Assembly (NCBI GenBank): GCA_004352715.1
Contig: SCFE01000001.1
Span: 4,354,299 to 4,418,298, forward strand
Direction: 5' to 3'
DNA: 64,000 nucleotides
DNA from: Hofstenia miamia
Taxonomy: Eukaryota; Xenacoelomorpha; Acoela
In this document: in pieces, positions 1 through 11,116 of the stretch
How the letters are laid out: each line of letters opens with the position of its first letter
Position numbering within the stretch: position 1 is the first letter of the stretch
Program-made: the position numbers and the translations under genes
Notes under the pieces: generated by a model
Seen by the model: only the letters and a program-made list of their open reading frames with translations
Database searches by the model: none
Told to the model about the DNA's origin: nothing

Positions 1-1101
1 TAATATAGGGCATTTACACTTCTGAAATTGTTTCTTAAACGTTTCTTTCAAAGCAAATGCGTTGGCGCACATTATTGGTCAGTAGCTTGTTAAAGTATTT
101 AAAAGTGTATTTTTGAACAATGTAGGAAATCGCTTTTATTTATAACATTGAAAAGAATATTAGTACAGCAATAAATCTAACTCTTTCGGCAAATGTCATT
201 TCATGATATTTTATCAAAGTGCATTTAATTAACATAGATATGGTAAAAAATTACGAATTCATTGCATTAAATACTCATCGGTGTATTGAATCGAATGATA
301 GCTTGGAACGAAGTGTTTTTGTTGACTCATTTTAGTTTACTTCAGAATAAAGCACGCGCATTCAATCAGAGCTGAGGGGGCATACCTCCCTAATGTAATG
401 AAAACTGAAGAATTTCATTGGCAATAATAGAGCTTTTACAAATCAAGAATACAAATCTGAACTGATCATATTAAAAGATTAATACAATTACATATGTATA
501 AAACTTTCTTTTAAATTTTCACCTTCCTGTCATTACACCCTAATACTTTTTTATCGTTACTTAGAAACATTTCTTGAATTATCGCTTATAGATCTATAAA
601 TATTTTATATTTTGATTTTTGTCGAAATATTACATCCTCATTTACCGTGTAATTAAATATCGAGAAAATTTCTTACTATAAATCCATGGAATTTATTTAA
701 TAAATATATTTCAAATAATTTAGTTACAATTTGGTATATTTAAATTCTCAACTAATTCAACTGTAAATGTTTTGATAAATTCTATTTAATATTTTTAAAT
801 AAATATACAAGTTGACCTACTTGTATATGTCATATTAATTCGAATATTCGTAAATTGGAAGTCTTTAAAAATTGACTGCTTTAAAAATTTTTACTGTGTC
901 GCACTAAAGAAACTCCATTTGCAAATTTCATTATTACAACTAAAGCATTGAGAATTATTCTAAATTCCACCATCCTACACATTTTACAATTACATAAAAC
1001 ATCAAGAAATTCTCGTAGAGGAATTTTATCTATCTTTGCTATTTCAAATTCCTCATCGCTTTCTATTTTATCAATATCTAGTGATGTCTCTTTGAAAATA
1101 T
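1..1101. other. AT-rich non-coding stretch
   Basis: No reading frame, splice-bounded exon or recognisable repeat was found. If the GPCR gene that starts to be visible at 3857 extends upstream, this would be intron, but nothing in the sequence shows it. Confidence 0.4.
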
Positions 1102-1335
1102 CAGAGATGTAACCTCGATTAAATCTTAATCGAAGTTAAGTTCGAGGATGAGCTTAAGGTTTTTAGTCGAGATAGAGATCAAGGTCGAGGTAAAATTGAG
1201 CATGGCCTTATCTTTTTATTTAAAAATATTCTTATTTAGGAACCTCAACTAATGCGTTGGATGTATGAGAAGCAATTAATTTAAATTTATTCCTTAGTAG
1301 TATGCAACTAGTTTTAAAGCTAAGGAACATCTAAT

Positions 1336-1367
<32 letters not shown>

Positions 1368-1899
1368 GCTCTGTCTTTGTCACATATATGTGGTGTTAAT
1401 TGCAAAAATCTTTATATAGATACAAAAATTGATGAATGAGACTGAATTTGACAATCTCATGTAAATAATTACTAATATAGAACCTCAATCAAAGTAATTC
1501 TTGAGCAGGTTTCTTGTATTTTAATCAAACAAAGCGGTGCTGAAGATGACTTCCTGCTGCATTTTGGTATGTCTGGCTGTTGACAACAGTTTGAGTGTAG
1601 ACATTACACACTCAAATGGGGCTTGAATATTGAACAGAGCACTGACTCCTTAATATTTACCTTCAGTGTTTTTTAATAAACTGATCACATTATTTTATTG
1701 GGAGTCATTGATTATAGTTTTTCATGCATATTGAATGATAGACAGAAGAAAAAAGAACTTGATTTTGCTTAAAATAATATACGTGGGAAAAAAGCATGAG
1801 GTAGGTATGTAACATTATGTGTGACCGCGACCTCGAATAACATCAAGATCCAGTTCGAAGTCGAACATTGTGGGTTGTCAGGTCGCGATTGCATCTCTT
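1102..1899. mobile_element. hAT-like non-autonomous element (probable)
   Basis: The left end reads CAGAGATGTAACCTCGA. The right end is the inverted relative, ...TCGCGATTGCATCTCTT. Subterminal motifs of the ACCTCGA/TCGAGGT type recur in both orientations near 1150-1190 and 1827-1865, as is usual in hAT elements. There is no transposase frame. The 8 bp outside the two ends do not match, so the borders are approximate or the element has been rearranged. A (TA)n tract lies inside, near 1339-1367. Confidence 0.45.
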
Positions 1900-3856
1900 T
1901 TGCTATCATTTGTTATTTTTCCAGATATTCAAGCTTAGAAATACGTGCGAGATTTGAGTGTGTCTTTCATTAATTGTTTTTTTCTGTGTCCAACAAATTT
2001 CGCAATCTGATATTTCCGAAAACCTTATAATTTCTCCATAATGATGGTTAATATTTATACAGTAGTAGATAATCATGTTCTCCAAAACAATAACTGCTAT
2101 CTATATATTTATGTTTTACTGTCTTTATGAATCTCACGTTTTGCAAAAACACATTCCAAAGCATTGAATTTAGCTTTGGGTAAATCAATTGTGTCACTCA
2201 TTTTAAAAATGTTCCTGGATACGAGACTGCTGTAATTTGCTAAGTGATTATTGCAGAAGGAATTGGGCCCTTCTATATTAGGCCTGCTTGATAAATGTAC
2301 ATGAGCAGAATTTTACTTGAATCGATAAAAAGTGGCTTTCGTATTTGAAAACAGTAATATGTATTGTATTAGAAAAACATAATTATTTGAAAATATATTC
2401 TTAATGTGGAAATTATTAGAAATTTATTTTTCTGTTTTTTTATCCGAGTTTAACAGAAAAATATAATCTTTCATCAAAAACTAAAATTTTAATGAAGCGA
2501 ATTATTCTATGGGAACAAATATTGGTAGCTATTAGCATTAATACTTTTTTCATTTAATAATGTGTGAAAATTTAAAAATATTCCTATTGAAATCTATATT
2601 TATTACCACCAATGGGAATTACTTTTAACAATATCAAAATATTTTTTTATTATTTCAATTGTTGTAAAAAATATAAGTGGTAAATGGCACAATTGAACTA
2701 AGGAAACAATATAGAAAAAATAATTACAATTCATAAATTAATGTCTATTTGTCTCCAGAAATATAACATTGTATTACTTGGTCATTATTGGCTGATAAAT
2801 ATAATTCAAATTAATATATTTATTTTAATAATATATATATATATATATAAAATTGATATACTTTAGCTTGTTCAATTAATATGTTTATTGTAATAAATTA
2901 TCAAATTTTGTAATCACTAATAGTTTAAGACTACAAGGCAATTTTGGATTATCAATGTAATTTGCTTTGCCAATGTTGCATATAAAAATGTTCAACTATA
3001 ATACATATTGAGTTAGCTCTATAAAATAAGACTTAAATGGTATAATTATGATTTGAAGACGTCATTGAAGTGCATATAATTAATTGAATTGAGTGGTACC
3101 AGAGCCATGCCAGGAATTTGTTATAGGGGCACATTTACTATCATCACATATTTTTTAATGAAAAATGCTAAAAATACGACAAAGTATATTGAGCTAAATT
3201 TAACTACGTTTTTCACTAAAAATCTTTCTATAGCCCTATATTTAAAAAGCAGTAAGACGAGATTTATGAACAGCCAGTCTCATCGTTGAGAAGCTAAGTT
3301 GTGCTGTGGCTGTTGGCTGGAGGAGTCAACATATTGCAGGAAGTTTGTCGCAATTAATTCCAAACACAATTGCAATTCATTAGCCTAGTTCTGGAGACTA
3401 AAAAGCTCTTGAATATACTGAGTTCTGAAATGATAACTCTTTCATTTCGAAGAACTTTTATATATTTGGTATGTTAGTGTGGGTCCCACAAGAAGGATAA
3501 CAAGGAATTTTCAGTGACTTCCCTCAACATATGGAACAGGAAACCTCGTAAATATTTTGTGCAATTACTTTGCTTGTTCTATCTTTCTGAAAAATCGAGA
3601 TCAGACTTTTATTAATTTACCACACTAATTAAGTAACCACCCCCCCTTATCTGGCGAACCCTTGAGTAGAACATCCGAATTTTGTTACCTATTTACAAAA
3701 TGAATTAGGCTAATAATGTCATTGTAACTTCGCAGAAATGTGCTTTGCATCATCCAAGTAAATTTTTATTCTGAAGAGCAAATGAATTGAACAACTTCAA
3801 TATATTATTATTTTTCAAAATGCTCATTATAAGTTGCTAAAATGGAATATTTTTAG
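1900..3856. other. Non-coding stretch upstream of first visible GPCR exon
   Basis: Only AT-rich sequence and a (TA)n tract at 2831-2850 are seen. I looked here for exons encoding GPCR TM1-TM4 (E/DRY, the TM4 tryptophan) and found none I could support. Confidence 0.35.
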
Positions 3857-4048
3857 AAACGATCCTGTATGCCCTACTACTTTCGAGCAAATAAGCACAT
3901 TCTGGAATCGCTTGCTAATTTCATTCTTCCAGTGAGCATTCAAGTTCTTTGCTATGGAGTAATTGCTTTCCAAATTCGAAAAAACAATAAAAAAAGAAAT
4001 TCAACCAGAAAAACAACTACAACATTAGTACAAGAAAGACTTACGAAG
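3857..4048 (+). CDS. Class A GPCR, exon with ECL2-TM5-ICL3
   Basis: This is an internal exon of a rhodopsin-class G-protein-coupled receptor, 64 codons. It is bounded by an acceptor (tttttag, AG at 3855-3856) and a donor (ACGAAG|gtaacg), and its frame is open throughout. It begins KRSCMPYYF, whose cysteine fits the conserved second-extracellular-loop cysteine that bonds to TM3. TM5 follows (NFILPVSIQVLCYGVIAF), with the proline at 5.50 and a tyrosine eight residues later at 5.58, exactly the class A spacing. A basic third intracellular loop (IRKNNKKR...) leads to RLTK, the base of TM6 with lysine at 6.35. The exon ends in phase 0 and joins 9216 in frame. The ligand and subfamily are unknown. 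Exons for TM1-4 are not seen and are probably upstream of the window. Confidence 0.8.
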
Positions 4049-4535
4049 GTAACGCTACATTATGATTTTGATTCATTTTATGAATATACACTATATATAT
4101 ATATATATATGTGTATATATCGATACTATTCACTGTAGAAATTTGTTCCCAGATACGAAGAGTTCACAAGGCCGAAAAGTACCAGTTCGAGGTCTAATGA
4201 CATTTTTTCAATATTTTTTTGGGATAGCCATTGTTAATTCCCAATGGATATGATCATATGCACGTTTTATTAGGAATACATTAACATAATTTTCAATTTG
4301 GTTTATTTCGAAAAAAAATTTATAGAAAGAATTGCTTAAAATTGTTTCTATGTAGTATATTAATGGTAAAATTACTTTGTTTTCATTAAGACTTTAAAAT
4401 TTTAAATAATTTGTGTACACAACGTCCGAAGTGTGCACTGCGTCGAAGGTAGTATGCATTATCTATATATGTTTTCTTCTGAGTGTATGTATCATCAAAA
4501 AACTTTACAAATCGTCGATATATATATATATATAT

Positions 4536-4881
4536 TCTTTTTAGCATAGACGCTAAGGAAAGGATAGACCGGTTTCGTTTATATAAAACATCATCAGTAC
4601 AAATATGCGGTAAAAAACTAAATATATTTACAATAGACTACACTTTATATATTTTAATATTGCATGCTCTTAAAATAAGTTCAATGATATCATGCTTAGT
4701 TGTTTATTCAATAATTGATCTTTGTTTGATTGTTTAATTATTAATGCCTCTCCTATTTTATGATGTTCTGATCTTAGTTGGATGTAAAAATTTTCTTCTC
4801 TTAGTTGATGTTTGTGCATAAAAATTTCAGATTTTAGGTGCCCATTCATATGTTCCTTAATTCTTGTACCCAGATGTCGCT
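4536..4881 (-). mobile_element. Penelope-like element copy A, 3' end
   Basis: The minus-strand frame from 4881 to the stop at 4670 is the C-terminal half of a Penelope-like GIY-YIG endonuclease. It has RHLGTRIKEHMNGHLKSEIF, a histidine-rich segment, GEALIIKQ and LLNKQLSMISLNLF, and these match the closing blocks of that family in order. The 5' part is lost in the adjoining gap. The 3' untranslated part holds a hammerhead core (4567-4597), and the element then runs straight into a (TA)n tract at 4519-4535. It is a retroelement inserted in the GPCR intron on the opposite strand. The related copy B is at 42026. Confidence 0.8.
4567..4597 (-). ncRNA. Hammerhead ribozyme core (PLE copy A)
   Basis: On the minus strand the order is CTGATGA (4591-4597), one T, GTTT-loop-AAAC as stem II, GAAA (4573-4576) and the palindromic stem III ACCGGT, then C at 4567. 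This is the type I hammerhead order, with the very short stem III known from Penelope-like elements. All core bases are intact. Stem I is weak and there is one unpaired T after CTGATGA, so self-cleavage is not assured. Confidence 0.6.
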
Positions 4882-5881
4882 NNNNNNNNNNNNNNNNNNN
4901 NNNNNNNNNNNNNNNNNNNNNNNNNNNNNNNNNNNNNNNNNNNNNNNNNNNNNNNNNNNNNNNNNNNNNNNNNNNNNNNNNNNNNNNNNNNNNNNNNNNN
5001 NNNNNNNNNNNNNNNNNNNNNNNNNNNNNNNNNNNNNNNNNNNNNNNNNNNNNNNNNNNNNNNNNNNNNNNNNNNNNNNNNNNNNNNNNNNNNNNNNNNN
5101 NNNNNNNNNNNNNNNNNNNNNNNNNNNNNNNNNNNNNNNNNNNNNNNNNNNNNNNNNNNNNNNNNNNNNNNNNNNNNNNNNNNNNNNNNNNNNNNNNNNN
5201 NNNNNNNNNNNNNNNNNNNNNNNNNNNNNNNNNNNNNNNNNNNNNNNNNNNNNNNNNNNNNNNNNNNNNNNNNNNNNNNNNNNNNNNNNNNNNNNNNNNN
5301 NNNNNNNNNNNNNNNNNNNNNNNNNNNNNNNNNNNNNNNNNNNNNNNNNNNNNNNNNNNNNNNNNNNNNNNNNNNNNNNNNNNNNNNNNNNNNNNNNNNN
5401 NNNNNNNNNNNNNNNNNNNNNNNNNNNNNNNNNNNNNNNNNNNNNNNNNNNNNNNNNNNNNNNNNNNNNNNNNNNNNNNNNNNNNNNNNNNNNNNNNNNN
5501 NNNNNNNNNNNNNNNNNNNNNNNNNNNNNNNNNNNNNNNNNNNNNNNNNNNNNNNNNNNNNNNNNNNNNNNNNNNNNNNNNNNNNNNNNNNNNNNNNNNN
5601 NNNNNNNNNNNNNNNNNNNNNNNNNNNNNNNNNNNNNNNNNNNNNNNNNNNNNNNNNNNNNNNNNNNNNNNNNNNNNNNNNNNNNNNNNNNNNNNNNNNN
5701 NNNNNNNNNNNNNNNNNNNNNNNNNNNNNNNNNNNNNNNNNNNNNNNNNNNNNNNNNNNNNNNNNNNNNNNNNNNNNNNNNNNNNNNNNNNNNNNNNNNN
5801 NNNNNNNNNNNNNNNNNNNNNNNNNNNNNNNNNNNNNNNNNNNNNNNNNNNNNNNNNNNNNNNNNNNNNNNNNNNNNNNNN
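4882..5881. other. Assembly gap (1000 N)
   Basis: The gap is exactly 1000 N, so probably a fixed-size placeholder. It removes the 5' part of the Penelope-like copy A. Any reading frame through it is meaningless. Confidence 0.95.
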
Positions 5882-6387
5882 CATTAAAATCAAAATACAA
5901 TTAGATGTTTGTGTAGAATTATAAAAGTTATTTGAGGATTTTTGGTATCTCCATCAATTTCTGATTTTTAAGTTTATTCATCTATTTACACAATAAAATC
6001 AATTTCATGATAATTCCTAAAGTATGGTTTCTACCATGAAAATGACCTCAAATTCGTGTTTAGCAACAACAAATTGACCAAAAACACTGAGAAAGTACTC
6101 AACTAAGAAAAAATATTTTTGCCACACAGTGTTATTGCTCCAATAATGTGTTTGTTTCAATCTCAAAATTTCTTCACACCGATTTCCGATAATTTGATCA
6201 ATGAAAATTGCAATTGCGTCAATTATAGTGATTAATATCAGTTAGATCATTTGATACTTTTCTTTACATTCTCAAGAAAATTTTTTTACAGTAATTTTAT
6301 CATATATAACTCGAATTGATATGCTGATTTTAAGAAGCTTTGCTCGAAAGGTTTTGCATTCAGGCAACGTCTTCTAAGGCTGAGCCT
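5882..6387 (+). repeat. 506-bp repeat, copy 1
   Basis: This block is identical, as far as I can read, to 28673-29178 in the same orientation. The left edge is the gap; the right edge is a sharp break after TGAGCCT. It is either a very young repeat copy or a contig-end artefact. Copy 2 lies directly after a transposon-protein remnant, which points to a mobile element body. Confidence 0.85.
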
Positions 6388-6424
6388 TAACTATGACCTC
6401 AAACGGGAGTTTGATTGTTCCAAA

Positions 6425-6659
6425 AAAGTTGGAGGCTTTGGAACTTCTGAGATCAGCTATAGTAATGCAGATTTTTTAAATTTTTGTAACGACTGTATAT
6501 TTAATTTTTCAATCTTATGCATTATTTTTATAGTTCTTTTGGGCCTGGGATGGGCTTGGCCAGTTTCGTTTGCATGTGGGCTGGGCTTGGGCTTTTTTTG
6601 GATCTCAATTTGGGCATGGCTTGGCTTGGGGCAAAATTTTCAGCCCGTTTGCAACTCTG
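6425..6659. mobile_element. hAT-type MITE with perfect 8-bp TSD
   Basis: The 8-bp sequence GTTCCAAA flanks the element on both sides (6417-6424 and 6660-6667). The ends are AAAGTTGGAGGC on the left and CCCGTTTGCAACTCTG on the right, imperfect inverted repeats of the hAT CAGAGTTGCAA type. The interior has repeated GGGCTTGGG/GGGCATGGC subterminal motifs. There is no coding capacity. Confidence 0.75.
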
Positions 6660-6966
6660 GTTCCAAATAAAGCAATAGAACCTAAGTCAACCCAAGCTAT
6701 TTATCAACAATTAGTGCTTTGAACGTTTGATTTTTACAGTGGCAAAAGTCGTGTAAATTTAATGAAGTGATAATGAAATAACTTTCCTTTTGTTTTTCAC
6801 CTGAAATCGATTGCCTATATATTTTCATTCATAATTGAAAAAAGGCAGTCACTAAGAACTTCATCTAAACAGAAAACCAAATCCAGAAATTTCCCAATTC
6901 TGACTCAAATTCAGATCCAAACTGTAAATACGCCGCCCATATAGGTCTAGACCAAGTGTCATCACT

Positions 6967-7966
6967 NNNNNNNNNNNNNNNNNNNNNNNNNNNNNNNNNN
7001 NNNNNNNNNNNNNNNNNNNNNNNNNNNNNNNNNNNNNNNNNNNNNNNNNNNNNNNNNNNNNNNNNNNNNNNNNNNNNNNNNNNNNNNNNNNNNNNNNNNN
7101 NNNNNNNNNNNNNNNNNNNNNNNNNNNNNNNNNNNNNNNNNNNNNNNNNNNNNNNNNNNNNNNNNNNNNNNNNNNNNNNNNNNNNNNNNNNNNNNNNNNN
7201 NNNNNNNNNNNNNNNNNNNNNNNNNNNNNNNNNNNNNNNNNNNNNNNNNNNNNNNNNNNNNNNNNNNNNNNNNNNNNNNNNNNNNNNNNNNNNNNNNNNN
7301 NNNNNNNNNNNNNNNNNNNNNNNNNNNNNNNNNNNNNNNNNNNNNNNNNNNNNNNNNNNNNNNNNNNNNNNNNNNNNNNNNNNNNNNNNNNNNNNNNNNN
7401 NNNNNNNNNNNNNNNNNNNNNNNNNNNNNNNNNNNNNNNNNNNNNNNNNNNNNNNNNNNNNNNNNNNNNNNNNNNNNNNNNNNNNNNNNNNNNNNNNNNN
7501 NNNNNNNNNNNNNNNNNNNNNNNNNNNNNNNNNNNNNNNNNNNNNNNNNNNNNNNNNNNNNNNNNNNNNNNNNNNNNNNNNNNNNNNNNNNNNNNNNNNN
7601 NNNNNNNNNNNNNNNNNNNNNNNNNNNNNNNNNNNNNNNNNNNNNNNNNNNNNNNNNNNNNNNNNNNNNNNNNNNNNNNNNNNNNNNNNNNNNNNNNNNN
7701 NNNNNNNNNNNNNNNNNNNNNNNNNNNNNNNNNNNNNNNNNNNNNNNNNNNNNNNNNNNNNNNNNNNNNNNNNNNNNNNNNNNNNNNNNNNNNNNNNNNN
7801 NNNNNNNNNNNNNNNNNNNNNNNNNNNNNNNNNNNNNNNNNNNNNNNNNNNNNNNNNNNNNNNNNNNNNNNNNNNNNNNNNNNNNNNNNNNNNNNNNNNN
7901 NNNNNNNNNNNNNNNNNNNNNNNNNNNNNNNNNNNNNNNNNNNNNNNNNNNNNNNNNNNNNNNNNN
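6967..7966. other. Assembly gap (1000 N)
   Basis: The gap is exactly 1000 N. Its right border is a (TA)n tract (7967-7988), which probably caused the assembly to break. Confidence 0.95.
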
Positions 7967-8180
7967 TATATATATATATATATATATACCTTCTTTACAT
8001 ATGCCTTACCTCATATATACAGCGCCTATGTACATATTCCTCATGTGGACCGATACTGAGTATTTCGTTGAAGGATTCCTTTAAAAATTTTCACATTTAA
8101 AATGATTTAGGACTTTACTTTAATACTACAGATATAAACCTGGATAAAAACTAGCACATATTCCAAGTTACAGATGCATT

Positions 8181-8516
8181 TTGGCATGGTCTGAACCGGA
8201 GCCATATCCTTACAAAAACACAGTGAATTTTAATCACAAAATAATACCAGACAATGAAAAATGCGCAAGCTTACTGAAAATATATTTACTATTGTTTTCA
8301 TTGTTTCATTTTCTTTATAGTGCTTCAATTAGCATTATTTTCTGTAGACTTCAACAAATGAACCCTACCCTAAGACATTTATGCAAATCGGATTTCCTGG
8401 AACAGGTTGAAAGCCAAGCCAACACGAAGATTAATATTTTTATTTTTATTGTACTTAGTGATATACTAAATGGAATTTTTAAGCTTTTAAACATCTGCTG
8501 TTATGAGGAAATATAA
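8181..8516 (+). CDS. Open frame of unknown status in GPCR intron
   Basis: This frame of about 111 codons ends in a stop. It has two hydrophobic stretches (LLKIYLLLFSLFHFLY and KINIFIFIVLSDILNG) separated by a polar loop, a layout loosely like TM5-ICL3-TM6 of a receptor. It lacks the TM5 and TM6 prolines. An acceptor-like gttacag precedes it, but there is no good donor. One frame of this length is expected by chance in 128 kb of six-frame AT-rich sequence. It could be a decayed duplicate of a receptor exon or pure chance. Confidence 0.2.
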   Translation: MAWSEPEPYPYKNTVNFNHKIIPDNEKCASLLKIYLLLFSLFHFLYSASISIIFCRLQQMNPTLRHLCKSDFLEQVESQANTKINIFIFIVLSDILNGIFKLLNICCYEEI

Positions 8517-8876
8517 ATTATAGCAGAATACATGGCTCAGTGTCATTTATACTTACAAAGTTCTGTTTCTGCTAGGCTATGTCCAACAATTCAAATTTCT
8601 AATCGTTTCAAAAACATACAACCTTTTTAGCAAGCATTGTCGGTAAATAAATGGGATTTTTAAGCTTATTGTTGTCATTTATAAATAAGACATTCTTTAA
8701 AATTTCTAAAAAATTTAGTATTAAATATGCTTGACAGTATCTTGAAGATATTCTTCTGCTCTTTGTTGGACTTGAGTTTGCTTAAGCAGCAATCTTTATA
8801 TTGTTTGGCAAAATAAAATTGTCTTTTTACATAGAAAAGTAATTCTATGCTATCAAAAACCTACTGTTACCATCAA

Positions 8877-8916
8877 TGGCCCATTAATGAGCCATTATTG
8901 GCTCACTAATGGGTCA
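8877..8916. repeat. Imperfect 40-nt palindrome
   Basis: TGGCCCATTAATGAGCC is followed by its near inverse GGCTCACTAATGGGTCA, with 17 of 20 pairs matching. Further CCATTAATGG-type words follow up to 8975. It could be the core of a foldback element. Confidence 0.6.
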
Positions 8917-9215
8917 TTGTCGGATATATATCAATGGTCCATTCACTCCCCAGCGGCCATCTGCCATTAATGGAAACTACATTTAGAAAATGGATTTAGG
9001 TTTCAAAAAAAGAACCAATCTTCTAGGAACCACTGAAATCCAAAACATGTCATATAATAATCACATTTAAACACTGCATCGGCACTAAGATTTGATAGCT
9101 AATTGAATTCAAATTTTAGAAGATTTAAAATAATGATAACTATGTTAAGTGTAGCTTAGAAAAGCATGTGTTCTAAATTTAACATCATAATCATTATTCA
9201 CTTTGTCAAATTTAG

Positions 9216-9398
9216 CTGTTCTTTTTGGATGCCCTGATATACTTTTTGAGTATGCTTCCCTACGAATGGCTAGAATTCTACAAAGAGTCCTACGAGGAGC
9301 GCACCATGACTGTGAGAGCAGTTGAAGCATTCGCAGGACCCATTTACAGCATTGAAACCATTACTACTCCACTTATTTACATATTCATGTGTAGGCAG
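9216..9398 (+). CDS. Class A GPCR, exon with TM6-ECL3-TM7
   Basis: Sixty-one codons lie between an acceptor (caaatttag) and a donor (AGGCAG|gtgagc). Joined to the previous exon's RLTK, the sequence LFFLDALIYFLSMLPYEW puts its proline exactly 15 residues after K6.35, the position of P6.50, followed by the usual aromatic. A charged third extracellular loop (YKESYEERT) comes next, then TM7 ending TTPLIYIFMCRQ. The NPxxY motif is present as TPLIY, so the polar N/D7.49 is a threonine and P7.50 and Y7.53 are kept. The start and end phases are both 0. The fit of residue spacing across a 5.2-kb intron is the main proof that the two exons belong together. Confidence 0.8.
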
Positions 9399-9707
9399 GT
9401 GAGCAATATTTTTTAACTTTCATTAAGACACATCTAAATGTATTCTTTTCCTAAAGCTAGCCTATTGATAGCTACTAAATCAGGTTATAATAATAATGAG
9501 TAATCAGAGATTCTATCATTATATTGTATTCCGGGAGCCATGATTAAATATTTTTACTAGTATAAAAAGGAGTAATTGATAAGCTAATGAGCGTGATTTT
9601 TGATCTCACTTTGTAGCCTACATGATATTAAGTTATGGTAGCAAGAAATCTAAGAAAGATGGTGAGTTACAAAGCACTATCTCATTTGGGGTTTTGATAT
9701 TTACTCT

Positions 9708-10056
9708 TAGGTGACGAATAAACGCCCCCTCCCTCTCCCCGCTTGTTATTTTTTTTGATTTTTACCAACCCCGGACCTTATTAGGACCTCCCCTCCCCCC
9801 CCGTTTATTATTTTTCATAAATTTATTTTTCACAAAATTTTGCTATGTCTTAGCACATACTATTGCATATATACATCTTGTCCAAGTATGCACATTTGTT
9901 AAAACCTCTCTTATAGTTGATATTTTCTAGTTTTTGTTAGTTTAAAACATAATTTAAACGTTGTGTTATATTCAAAAAATGTTGTTTTATCAATTTCTGG
10001 GTTAGTAGCGTAAATTTTCACATTTTTCGAAATTCCAAACCCCCTTCGTTTATGAA
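9708..10056. repeat. C-rich repeat with inverted ends
   Basis: GAATAAACGCCCCC at the left and CCCCCTTCGTTTATG at the right form a short inverted pair around a C-rich then AT-rich interior. A third, CCCCCGTTTATT, lies at about 9795. It looks like a small inverted-repeat element. I saw no clear target duplication. Confidence 0.3.
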
Positions 10057-11075
10057 TATGAAAAGGATTTTAACAATTTATTCTACTTATTATGCATTAA
10101 ATTGTGTAGCTTAAAATGTCTTTCGAGAGTTTTTTGTTTGCAATTGTAGTAGTAGAACTCTTCTCTTAAAAATTATATGATAAAAATTAATCCAATCAAG
10201 ATGGTAAGATATTCCATTAATGTTTGATTACTAATGGGAAGCAATCTAGTGAATTGGGAAATTCTACTGATAATGGAAAAAATCTTAAAATGTTAAATGT
10301 TTGTTTCTAGTTTTCAACCAAGTCTGCAATATTTGGCAATAGCTATATTAGCTTCAACTCATAGCAACTTTCTCCATGTTTTCAATATAAAAAACGAGGA
10401 ATAATTTTTAAGTCAAATCATTGATTTTCTTAACTGTCTTTTAGTTAAAATCAATTGGAATAATTTATTAAAATTATTGTAAATTTTTTATAATTCTGTC
10501 ATGGTTTTAAAAATATAGTTATGATATTTTAATATGCACAGTTCGAGATTTCGAAAAAAAATTACTCAATGTGTATTAAATTATAATAACTAGCTATATC
10601 GAGAAAGTGGAAGCCTCCTGGAATTGTTTATATAAATTTAATTTTGAAATTTATTATGAAATTTTGTTTATTGAATATACAATTTTTCCAAATATAGCCT
10701 CCTAATTAAATCAAATTGCGCTTGATGAGCACATTTTGTGTTTTTATGCATTTCTTTTCCTTTTTATAACTACAGAGGATTCTATGTAGAAATAATACAT
10801 GCTGTTGAATTAACTCAAATAAGTAATTCTATATATATAGATATATATATTTCCCGCTTTTTGCTATGGAAAATACAAAAACCTTACATTTGGCGGGATG
10901 GTGCACACTTTTCCCAAAAAAACCTATTTTTTAGACATTGCCCCCGCACTATTCACTCGAACTTAAATATATTTACCATGGGGTAGGTAAATTAAAAAGA
11001 CACTACCATGCAAAATTTCGAAGATTTATGTTTGGAAAAGCAGTCATGATGCGGTTTTTAAAAACATTTAGCGGA

Positions 11076-11116
<41 letters not shown>

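Larger units (their letters stand above)
4049..9215 (+). other. GPCR intron 1 (phase 0, 5.2 kb)
   Basis: The intron runs from gtaacg to ...tttag. It contains a Penelope-like remnant, two 1000-N gaps, a 506-bp repeat, a hAT miniature element and an open frame of doubtful meaning at 8181. It is inferred because the residue spacing across the joined exons is exact for TM6. Confidence 0.65.

Noticed and set aside
3089-3289. 66-codon frame upstream of the GPCR exon as a TM1-4 exon
   Set aside because: It has no GPCR motifs and no consistent splice sites.
4670-5924. Long open frames across the first gap on both strands
   Set aside because: They are open only because N codons contain no stops. Only the 4670-4881 part has real sequence, and that is the Penelope-like endonuclease.
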